Positions 18,801-25,416 of a stretch of DNA of 64,000 nt are shown piece after piece. The DNA comes from Butyrivibrio sp. LC3010 (lineage in GTDB: Bacteria; Bacillota; Clostridia; Lachnospirales; Lachnospiraceae): assembly GCF_000424385.1 (NCBI RefSeq), contig NZ_KE384179.1:37745-101744 (forward strand), in the 5' to 3' direction. The translations under genes were made by a program, and so were the position numbers. Each line of letters opens with the position of its first letter. The stretch's first letter is position 1. The notes under the pieces are model-generated. The model was not told the origin of the DNA. It made no database searches and was given only the letters and a program-made list of their open reading frames with translations.

Positions 18801-19455
18801 TAAGAAGCTCTTTAATGACCTTATACTGTACAGGAGTAAAGCCCGTAAAGCCATCAAAAGCAATAACACTGTCCGCAATCAGTTTTGAAGAGGGAACCGC
18901 TCTGCACAGAACCTCCATCAGTTCCTCCTGCGCGATATAATTCCCTTTAATATATTTTTTAAACTCTGAATAAAGAAGCTGCAGATCCCTCAGCTTAGAC
19001 TTAAGCGCACCCTTATTCCCGCAGGCATCTATGATCTCGTCCATCATGTCAGGCTCAATGCTATACTGCATGAATTCAGAAATTGTGGACTTAACCTCAT
19101 CAATGTAGCCCATTTTGTGCATACTTCCGCCAATTACAGGGAGCTTCTCCTTATTTTCCTCGGCAACATGGCGAAGCACAAGGCTCTTACCCATATCGTC
19201 CAAAACCTTATCGTGCTCTTCTCCCACTTCCTCGAAGATACGATGAGCAAGGCGCGAAAAACTTATGGCATCAATATTCATAATGCCATGCCTGGGGTGC
19301 TGTTTTACAATATCAAGCTGTGTCTGCATGGTAAACTGATCAGGCACAACAAGCAGAAAATTCCTCTCCGGTTCATTTATACTTCTTTCTATTATCTCCT
19401 GTCTTATCTGATAACTTTTACCTGATCCCGATGGTCCAAAAACAAAACGCAGCAT
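15862..19455 (-). CDS. addB: AddAB helicase-nuclease subunit B
   Basis: AddB is the scaffold, recombination-hotspot-reading and second nuclease subunit of AddAB. The 1197-residue protein opens with FVFGPSGSGKSYQIRQEI, the Walker A of the family. The nuclease signature lies in the segment around VYLKVIDFKSGNKKFDL, and the C-terminal iron-sulphur cysteines are in CEFCRFKSICGYD. The start at 19455 follows GGAGGAAACAATT. A palindrome overlaps its predicted -35 box. It is the first gene of the addB-addA unit. Confidence 0.96.
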   Translation of the reverse strand: MLRFVFGPSGSGKSYQIRQEIIERSINEPERNFLLVVPDQFTMQTQLDIVKQHPRHGIMNIDAISFSRLAHRIFEEVGEEHDKVLDDMGKSLVLRHVAEENKEKLPVIGGSMHKMGYIDEVKSTISEFMQYSIEPDMMDEIIDACGNKGALKSKLRDLQLLYSEFKKYIKGNYIAQEELMEVLCRAVPSSKLIADSVIAFDGFTGFTPVQYKVIKELLKSASEVIFTCTIGQGEDPFAYDKSAEQDLFLLTRKTVHDLLCIEYENEKSVDPAMVPDFDRWAEYYSNNHAKVLINGEFGRHAANPELAFLEKHLFRYGNEKYSAGKDNGGETKEACERIRILEADNVTEEVQFVFSKIRSLIRKNEGTLYRDFAIVCGSLDRYAAAVMTEAEKYDIPVYLDQNGKIKLNPLIEAIRSALLVVTTRYSYEAVFHYLRSGLAPLSGEETDKLENYVRALGIRGRKGWESAFSMIPSKIMRKPEVSGLKDSENVIFEEQKKQYLDEINGLREKTVNSLAPLFEAEGGTVLDYSKALYGFLVGINAQDKITEFEKIFKEQSDAIRAKEYDVIFRRVISLLEQVTALMGDEKLTWKEYAEILDVGFGDIEIGTIPQSVDRIVVGDIERTRLTEVKTLFFLGVNDDLIPKSAGTGGIISDIERQFLSDSLTDIELAPTPRQQMYIQRLYLYMNLTKPSDKLYLSYAHIDNDGKSIRPAYLIGKIKALFPDVTYERYDRSVQSGILQTERNAMDFVAAHIQEYSRGYMDDAEERAFTALYHSLRECGSEDEMRRLTKMVEAAGFGYEHKALSESIAALLYSNYLRNSVSRLEKYAQCSYAHFLQYGLKLDEREEFSFDSSDLGTVFHGALEVFSKKLKEENLTWNDFDREQGERLLDEALKDFTTGYNGNILESSKRNEFLMQRIKRILLRSIDTLQYQLNKGYFTPKSMETSFDEAGEIDAINISLTEDEKGRILQKMRLTGRIDRIDTYEDADHVYLKVIDFKSGNKKFDLCALYYGLQLQLVMYMNVARGMAEAESAGKEIVPAAVLYYHLTDPVLDGDDVAKDNTDEEINARIRKALCMRGLVQEDRHIVDLIDKEAGEASDVISVAFKKDGAFKSASDVMPAEDFEEVSNYVTKLIKRSGQKIMKGDIEVNPYEMKERTACEFCRFKSICGYDESVPGYSKRKLTAMKDDEILRLIKQDN

Positions 19456-19485
19456 AATTGTTTCCTCCGTAATTTAATCATTTTT

Positions 19486-19519
19486 AGTATACTCTCTTAG
19501 GTGTCCTAAATCTAGGACA
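19486..19519 (-). promoter_or_regulatory. addB promoter with an 18-bp palindromic operator
   Basis: On the minus strand the -10 box is TATACT (19486-19491). The -35 position, at a 17-bp spacing, falls inside the perfect palindrome TGTCCTAAATCTAGGACA (19502-19519; 7-bp arms, 4-bp centre). Such overlap suggests a repressor site controlling addB-addA. It does not look like the Clostridial LexA box GAAC-N4-GTTC. Confidence 0.5.
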
Positions 19520-19705
19520 GCAAAATATCTCACGTTACTATTCACAGTTTTCAAGATATAGTATCTTTCACATAAAGAGATTTCAGTTGCTTCGAAATGC
19601 CTAAAACAATGAAAGGTCTTAAAGTTTATAGTCTTTTTAATACCATAAGACAATCTATTGTTTTATAATATAATAGACACACGTAAATACGTTTGGGCAG
19701 AGGCC

Positions 19706-21415
19706 ATGAATAATCAATCAAAGGTAAGAGATATCCTAATCCTTTCGGTGCTGTTGATTTTTTCTATCATAGCTCTCTTGGCACTTGAAAGTGATCTTTT
19801 TACAATAAGACCTTCAAGTCATTTTTACCAGCTTGATTCAGGGTGGTCTGTTCAGTATGGAGAAAAGAAATATGAGAACGTGACCCTTGTTGACTTTGAC
19901 ATAACTGATTCCGTAAAGGGCGACACTGTTTCTTTTACCAGGACTATCCCACCTACCGAACTCAAGTCCCCTGCTATTATGTTTAAAAGCAGATTTTGCG
20001 TAGTTGATGTTTATAAAGATGGTGAGCTTATCTACTCCTATGGCCGGTCCGGGTATGAACGCGGGACGTATATAGAAAAAAAATACAATATGGTTTCTCT
20101 TGGTGAATGCTCAACTGAGCATGAACTGACTATTACTTTTCTGATAACCGAAGATCATGAGGTAAAGAACTTTTTCCCCGTTCGTTTTGGAACAACAAAA
20201 GAATTGATAACATATTTCTTTCAAAACAGTAGGCTTTCGATGTTTGTGGGGGGCTTTTTCTACATATATGCTTTTGTTTTATCGGCACTTGGTCTGTACA
20301 TGCTTTTTTGCGGCAAATTCTTTCCATCTGTATTTCTTAGCGCAATGTTATCCCTTCTTTTGGGAACTTATACCTTTACCTATAACGATATTTTGTTCTT
20401 TGTAAGTGATAAAGATAGACTTTTCTCTGACCTTGAATATCTTTCTTTGTATCTTTTACCTCTTGCTGTTCTTATCCTTTTGCATTCTACGCATCCCAAT
20501 ATTGCAAAAAACATACAGAAAGGTCTTGCTATAGTTAATGTTTCCTTTCCTGTTATTTTTTCCATATGCCATTATTCCGGACTTATCAATTTCACTCATT
20601 TTGTGACCTTTTTTCAAATTATACTTGCGGTTGAAAATGTCATATTCCTTCCTTCTCTTATAAAGGGCCTCGGAAAGGAGTATAAAAGGCATAAAGAGTC
20701 GGATGTTTATATTGGATTTTCAGCGGATAATTACCTTGTTCTGGGTTATATACTCCTACAGGTATTTTTATTCCTGGAGATAGTAAAATTCAACTTTACA
20801 AGAAACAATACCGATATCGGATCGAATTTCTACTCCAGGATACATTTGCTGGATTTTGGACTTTTGGACTTTATGATATGTCTTTTTGTCTATTATTTCT
20901 TAAGCAGCATTGAACAAATGAATGCCAGCAGGGTAAAAGAGGAATTGGAAGGACTTGCATTTACAGATGCACTTACAGGGCTTATGAACAGAGCAAAATG
21001 CACTCAGTATTCCTATGCGATAAATAAGCCCTATGCTGTGGTCATTTTGGATCTTGACAGGTTAAAAAAGGTAAATGATGCTTATGGCCACCTTGAGGGT
21101 GACAAAATGATAAAAGCGTTTGCAGTACTTTTGAAAAAAGCTTTTGCGGATGCGGACCTTATCGGAAGAACGGGCGGCGATGAATTTATGGTTATCTACG
21201 AAAAACCTAAAGAGGGAGTATGTCAAACATGCATAGATTATCTGCAGCTCCTGGTAGATGAGTACAACGAGAATGAAGGAAAAAATGAGATGTTTTCTGT
21301 ATCTTTTTCTGCGGGGCATGCATATAGCAACGAGATAGAGGAAGATGATTTCAAGTTTGCGTATTATCTGGCTGATAGCAGAATGTACAAAATGAAGGAG
21401 ACCCATCATGCTTAA
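19706..21415 (+). CDS. Membrane GGDEF diguanylate cyclase with extracellular sensor domain
   Basis: The 569-residue protein has one N-terminal membrane segment, an external domain of about 150 residues, and seven or so membrane segments around 195-410, an arrangement like 7TMR-DISM receptors. A GGDEF domain follows, with TDALTGLMNRAK and GGDEF itself at 490-494. The catalytic motif is intact, so it probably makes cyclic di-GMP. The inhibitory RxxD site is absent (ADAD in its place). I start at ATG 19706 behind GGCAGAGG, because the upstream TTG at 19658 sits on the predicted -10 box TATAAT. The paralogue downstream overlaps it by 8 bp. Confidence 0.88.
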   Translation: MNNQSKVRDILILSVLLIFSIIALLALESDLFTIRPSSHFYQLDSGWSVQYGEKKYENVTLVDFDITDSVKGDTVSFTRTIPPTELKSPAIMFKSRFCVVDVYKDGELIYSYGRSGYERGTYIEKKYNMVSLGECSTEHELTITFLITEDHEVKNFFPVRFGTTKELITYFFQNSRLSMFVGGFFYIYAFVLSALGLYMLFCGKFFPSVFLSAMLSLLLGTYTFTYNDILFFVSDKDRLFSDLEYLSLYLLPLAVLILLHSTHPNIAKNIQKGLAIVNVSFPVIFSICHYSGLINFTHFVTFFQIILAVENVIFLPSLIKGLGKEYKRHKESDVYIGFSADNYLVLGYILLQVFLFLEIVKFNFTRNNTDIGSNFYSRIHLLDFGLLDFMICLFVYYFLSSIEQMNASRVKEELEGLAFTDALTGLMNRAKCTQYSYAINKPYAVVILDLDRLKKVNDAYGHLEGDKMIKAFAVLLKKAFADADLIGRTGGDEFMVIYEKPKEGVCQTCIDYLQLLVDEYNENEGKNEMFSVSFSAGHAYSNEIEEDDFKFAYYLADSRMYKMKETHHA

Positions 21416-23078
21416 GAAGGCCCTTTATTCATTTATAGCCTTTATAGCATTTATTCTGATGCTCATGGCAGCGCAAGCCATTCTAAAACCTGAAGGAGCT
21501 GACAGAGTAGAAGTTTTACGGAATGGATGGTATGTTCGCTATAATCAAACTGAGTATGACAATGTAAAGCTTTCTGATCTTAGAAGGCTTATTGGTAACG
21601 GAACATTTAGAGGCGACCGGGTTATACTGACCAAGCCAGATGTTGATTTCACAGGGTTATCTGATCCTGCCCTAATGATAGAACCCAATTTCAGCGCCTA
21701 TATAGTCAGTATAGACGAACTGGAAATAGAGCATAAGTTCCTGGATAATTTTGAAAAAAATGAGTTTGTCGGCAGTGAAAGGAATTTTGTTATCCTTCCA
21801 AAAAAGTTAGGGAAACACGAAATTACCATAGAACTGTTTGTGGGTGAAGATGGTGCCTATAATTTCTATGATGCTCCGATTTTTGGAGAATATACTGATC
21901 TTTTTAGGTTTGGCATCTATAACAATATGTTCATATTCACAATTTCTGCCTTTCTGATAATCTTTGGCTTTATGTTTTTCTTAATTGCTCTTGGCTTTGA
22001 GAGCAACTTTCCGGAGATCAGAATGCAGATGTTTTCGGCACTTTTATTCATTGATCTGGGAGTATGGTTCCTTACTCAGTTCAAGCTTCTTGATCTTTTT
22101 ATGGAAATAGGAAATCGGCAAACAGAGGCTGAATATATTTCTCTTTATCTTATAGTGCCACTCATGTACATGGTCCTGGGCAGCATGAGAAACTATCTAA
22201 AGAAAAAGAGTTTTCTAGTTTTCGCTACTATAGGAACCTTGTTGTCATTTCTTCCTATTATCCTTCATTACACAGGACAAATGCATATTAATCAGCTTCT
22301 GTGGCTGTATCAGTTAAATGCACTTACATTGATCATTTTTATGTTCGTAATGCTTTTTGGAGATGCCAAGAACAGGAGTATCCCTCCGTCACAGAGAGTA
22401 CAGCTTGTGGGGCAGGCCATTTTGGGAGCCACCTTTATTATAAATGTATTTTTCTATTACCTTGAGGTGGCCGGAATAATGGAGCAGATCATGCTCTCCA
22501 AGAAGATAGTTCCTCTTGGAGCACTTTGCATGGTCTTTGCAACCCTGGTCAATTACTATATCTATATTTCCGCATCTATTGCCAGAAAAAAAGAGTACCA
22601 GTCCCTTACACACTATGCCTATGCAGATGGCCTTACAGATATCCCTAACAGAGCAAGACTTGATAAATACATAGCTGATATCATCAAAAAGAATATTGAT
22701 TTTTGTATTATCAGCATTGACCTAAATGGGCTTAAGACTATTAATGATATCCAGGGGCATCTTATGGGAGATAAATACATAAGGGAATTTGCCGGCGTTT
22801 TAGAAGAATGTGTTGCGAACAGGGGATTTATTGCAAGATGCGGCGGTGATGAATTTATTGCTGTTCTTAGTGGGAATAATCTCGAACAAGCAGAAATAGT
22901 GATAGAGGAAATAAAAGCTGCACTTGATAAACTTAACCGGGAGGACCCTGAGCTTAATCGAAGCGCAGCTTTTGGCTATGCATACAGGCATGAAACCGAT
23001 GGCAATAATTGGAATGATATTTATTTTCTTGCAGATGAGAGAATGTACAAAAACAAAGCTTTCATCAAAGGGAAGTAA
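21408..23078 (+). CDS. Second membrane GGDEF diguanylate cyclase, paralogue of the preceding gene
   Basis: This 556-residue protein has the same plan as its neighbour: an N-terminal anchor, an external domain beginning NGWYVRYNQTEYDNVKLSDL (compare SGWSVQYGEKKYENVTL in the first), about seven membrane segments from residue 170 to 390, and a GGDEF domain with ADGLTDIPNRAR and intact GGDEF at 479-483. The RxxD feedback site is missing here too. The start codon overlaps the stop of the first gene by 8 bp, so the two are translationally coupled. They probably arose by duplication and may sense related ligands. Confidence 0.87.
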   Translation: MLKKALYSFIAFIAFILMLMAAQAILKPEGADRVEVLRNGWYVRYNQTEYDNVKLSDLRRLIGNGTFRGDRVILTKPDVDFTGLSDPALMIEPNFSAYIVSIDELEIEHKFLDNFEKNEFVGSERNFVILPKKLGKHEITIELFVGEDGAYNFYDAPIFGEYTDLFRFGIYNNMFIFTISAFLIIFGFMFFLIALGFESNFPEIRMQMFSALLFIDLGVWFLTQFKLLDLFMEIGNRQTEAEYISLYLIVPLMYMVLGSMRNYLKKKSFLVFATIGTLLSFLPIILHYTGQMHINQLLWLYQLNALTLIIFMFVMLFGDAKNRSIPPSQRVQLVGQAILGATFIINVFFYYLEVAGIMEQIMLSKKIVPLGALCMVFATLVNYYIYISASIARKKEYQSLTHYAYADGLTDIPNRARLDKYIADIIKKNIDFCIISIDLNGLKTINDIQGHLMGDKYIREFAGVLEECVANRGFIARCGGDEFIAVLSGNNLEQAEIVIEEIKAALDKLNREDPELNRSAAFGYAYRHETDGNNWNDIYFLADERMYKNKAFIKGK

Positions 23079-23121
23079 TCGTGTTTTTTGAGGCAGCCTC
23101 GTTGCTTAATAATAATTCGTA

Positions 23122-24300
23122 TTAATGATGGAAGAATCTCATTCCTGTAAATGCCATAACCATATCGTGGTCATTAGCAGCCTGAATTACATTATCATCT
23201 CTTACAGAACCACCAGGCTGTGCTACATATTTTACACCACTCTTGGCAGCTCTTTCGATGTTATCGCCGAAGGGGAAGAATGCATCTGAACCAAGGGCAA
23301 CATCTGTATTCTTATCAAGCCATGCTCTCTTGTCAGCATCTGTGAATACTTCAGGCTTAACCTTGAAAAGGTTCTGCCACTTTCCATCAGCAAGCACATC
23401 CATGTAATCAACACCGATATAAAGGTCGATTGCATTGTCTCTGTCTGCGCGGCGGATATTATCAAGGAAAGGAAGCTCCAATACCTGGGGTGACTGTCTG
23501 AGGAACCAGTTGTCAGCCTTAGAACCTGCAAGTCTTGTGCAATGAATTCTTGACTGCTGGCCTGCACCTATTCCGATTGCCTGTCCACCCTTAACATAGC
23601 ATACAGAGTTTGACTGAGTATATTTCAAAGTAATAAGTGAGATCAGAAGATCCTTCTTTGCAGCATCAGGAAGATCCTTGTTGTTTGTAACAATGTTCTG
23701 AAGCATGTTGTCATCGATAACAATATCGTTATGTCCCTGCTCGAATGTAATTCCGAACACCTGCTTTTTCTCAAGAGCTGCAGGCTTGTAGGAAGGATCA
23801 ATCTTTATTACGGCATAGTTACCGTTCTTCTTTGCCTTAAGGATTTCAAGTGCCTCATCTGTGTAATCAGGAGCGATGATTCCGTCTGAAACCTCTCTCT
23901 TAATAAGACGCGCTGTATCCTCATCACAGGTGTCTGAAAGTGAGATAAAATCACCAAAGGATGACATTCTGTCAGCGCCTCTTGCCCTTGCGTAAGCACT
24001 TGCCATAGGTGAAAGATCTCCAAGATCCTCAACCCAATAGATCTTCTTTTCAATGTCTGTAAGCGGAAGACCTATAGCTGCACCTGCAGGTGAAACATGC
24101 TTAAAAGATGTAGCAGCAGGCATTCCGGTTGCAGCCTTTAATTCTGATACAAGCTGCCAGCCGTTGAAAGCATCAAGAAGGTTGATATATCCCGGCTTTC
24201 CGTTTAAAACCTCTATAGGTAAATCTGAGCCATCTTCCATGAATACTCTTGAGGGCTTCTGATTAGGATTGCATCCATATTTAAGTGCTAATTCTTTCAT
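23122..24300 (-). CDS. AICAR formyltransferase, stand-alone (PurH transformylase domain only)
   Basis: The enzyme transfers a formyl group from 10-formyl-tetrahydrofolate to AICAR (ZMP), the penultimate step of IMP synthesis. The 392-residue protein keeps the catalytic Lys-His pair at 67-68 within SFKHVSPAGAAIG, and also VCYVKGGQAIGIGAGQQSRI and GSDAFFPFGDNIERAA near the end, all typical of the PurH transformylase domain. The IMP cyclohydrolase half of classical PurH (about 200 N-terminal residues) is absent. A separate PurO-type cyclohydrolase is encoded 47 bp upstream, and a ZTP riboswitch precedes both genes. Confidence 0.95.
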   Translation of the reverse strand: MKELALKYGCNPNQKPSRVFMEDGSDLPIEVLNGKPGYINLLDAFNGWQLVSELKAATGMPAATSFKHVSPAGAAIGLPLTDIEKKIYWVEDLGDLSPMASAYARARGADRMSSFGDFISLSDTCDEDTARLIKREVSDGIIAPDYTDEALEILKAKKNGNYAVIKIDPSYKPAALEKKQVFGITFEQGHNDIVIDDNMLQNIVTNNKDLPDAAKKDLLISLITLKYTQSNSVCYVKGGQAIGIGAGQQSRIHCTRLAGSKADNWFLRQSPQVLELPFLDNIRRADRDNAIDLYIGVDYMDVLADGKWQNLFKVKPEVFTDADKRAWLDKNTDVALGSDAFFPFGDNIERAAKSGVKYVAQPGGSVRDDNVIQAANDHDMVMAFTGMRFFHH

Positions 24301-24347
24301 TATATTCTCTCCTTAACCTTCATAGGTTTTTTCAAAATTATCTTAAA

Positions 24348-25058
24348 TTATTTAACGTTCTTGTTCACAATACGTGTCTCATATTTTCCTGTCTCAATAT
24401 CGATGAAACGTGTAAAAAGTGATACCTTGTTGTCTGCGTTTAAGTTTTCCCAGATCATGTTTGTAAACTCATCGATATTTCCTGAGATTTCAACCTCTGT
24501 AGGCTCTCCCTCATAGCTGGGAAGCGGATTGCCATCACCCATGTATGTGTGGATAAAATAGCCTTTTCCTGCCTTAGGATTCTCATAAGTATATGTAAAT
24601 CTGAGGCATGTTGAAGGATCATTATGATCACTCTTAAGGATTGACATTGAGATGTCATATTTTCCATCATCGATATGCATAAGTCCTGAAATTCTGGGGG
24701 TATAATTAGGTGCATCAGGCTCAAACTCTCTTGTTCTTAAAGATTCCTCAAAAGACTGTCCTGCTTCCATAAGATCATAGATAGTATCTGTCTGGTCACC
24801 ATTTGTAACTATTGTATACTCACCTCTTACGCGAACAGGAGCATATATTATAAGGCTAGGATCTTCAAGCTTTGCGGGATCAAATGCCTCTGTGCGGATG
24901 CCTTCGCCCTCTGTAACAAAAACTCTGTTTCTGCTGTTCTCACTTCTTCCCATGATGAAATATGCTGTTACCGCATACTTTCCGTCTGCGCTTGTTCCGA
25001 TAACAATTCCTCTTCCCGGATAAGCATTTGAACTAAGTTCATTCTTTAAATTTACCAT
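24348..25058 (-). CDS. purO: IMP cyclohydrolase, PurO type
   Basis: This 236-residue protein resembles PurO, the cyclohydrolase first described in archaea, which closes FAICAR to IMP. Visible hallmarks are LSSNAYPGRGIVIGTSADGK at the start, YFIMGRSENSRNRVFV and, in the middle, NGDQTDTIYD. It completes the reaction begun by the stand-alone transformylase downstream. I start at ATG 25058 because AAAGGAG lies just upstream; an in-frame ATG at 25076 has no ribosome site. It is the first gene of the ZTP-riboswitch unit. The family assignment is from memory of conserved segments. Confidence 0.88.
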   Translation of the reverse strand: MVNLKNELSSNAYPGRGIVIGTSADGKYAVTAYFIMGRSENSRNRVFVTEGEGIRTEAFDPAKLEDPSLIIYAPVRVRGEYTIVTNGDQTDTIYDLMEAGQSFEESLRTREFEPDAPNYTPRISGLMHIDDGKYDISMSILKSDHNDPSTCLRFTYTYENPKAGKGYFIHTYMGDGNPLPSYEGEPTEVEISGNIDEFTNMIWENLNADNKVSLFTRFIDIETGKYETRIVNKNVK

Positions 25059-25098
25059 TTTGACTCCTTTCATCATCGACGTTTAGATTGTAAATATG

Positions 25099-25145
25099 CA
25101 AAAACCGCCTGGACATACCATTATCTAAACGGCTGCCCAGGCGGT
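25099..25145 (-). terminator. Regulated terminator of the ZTP riboswitch
   Basis: On the minus strand CCGCCTGG (25137-25144) pairs with CCAGGCGG (25105-25112), followed by TTTTT. The 5' arm is the conserved CCGCCTGGGCA block of the aptamer, so ligand binding and termination are mutually exclusive, as expected for an ON switch. Confidence 0.88.
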
Positions 25146-25212
25146 CGACAAATCAATATAAGCTGCACTTCCTCGTGGTAACCCACTTATCCGCCAGTCG
25201 TGCAACAACTTT
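25131..25212 (-). ncRNA. ZTP/ZMP riboswitch (pfl motif)
   Basis: The minus-strand leader contains CACGACTGGCGGATAAGTGG, then GGTTACCACGAGG and the nearly invariant CCGCCTGGGCA, which together define the pfl motif. The ligand ZMP/ZTP is the substrate pool (AICAR) of the genes it controls, so expression rises when folate is short and AICAR accumulates. Confidence 0.92.
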
Positions 25213-25241
25213 ACTTTAAACTAAAACTTTCAGAATTTCAA
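25213..25241 (-). promoter_or_regulatory. Promoter of the ZTP riboswitch-purO-AICARFT unit
   Basis: On the minus strand TTGAAA (25236-25241) and TAAAGT (25213-25218) are 17 bp apart. The predicted start falls at the 5' edge of the aptamer. Confidence 0.5.
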
Positions 25242-25267
25242 TTAGTGTTTTTTAACAAATTTCATCT

Positions 25268-25416
25268 GTCAGTTACTGTTCACACCTTACGGTGCTCACA
25301 GCAACTGGATTTGCCCATTCCAGTTGCCTTCGGCAAAGGGGCAAATCCTATATTCAAGACGTAGAACATTCTCACGCTCAGCGCAGCAAGTGCGCAGAGC
25401 TGTCTGAACAGTAACA
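25268..25416. repeat. Cluster of short hairpins flanked by inverted GTTACTGTTCA, spanning the hybrid kinase 3' end
   Basis: CAGTTACTGTTCA near 25268-25280 is matched in inverse by TGAACAGTAAC near 25406-25416, inside the last codons of the kinase gene. Between them lie CACCTTACGGTG and a compound hairpin with outer arms GGATTTGCCC/GGGCAAATCC (about 25306-25348) enclosing TTGCCTTCGGCAA. There is no T-tract. It looks like a repetitive palindromic unit rather than a terminator. Confidence 0.45.
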
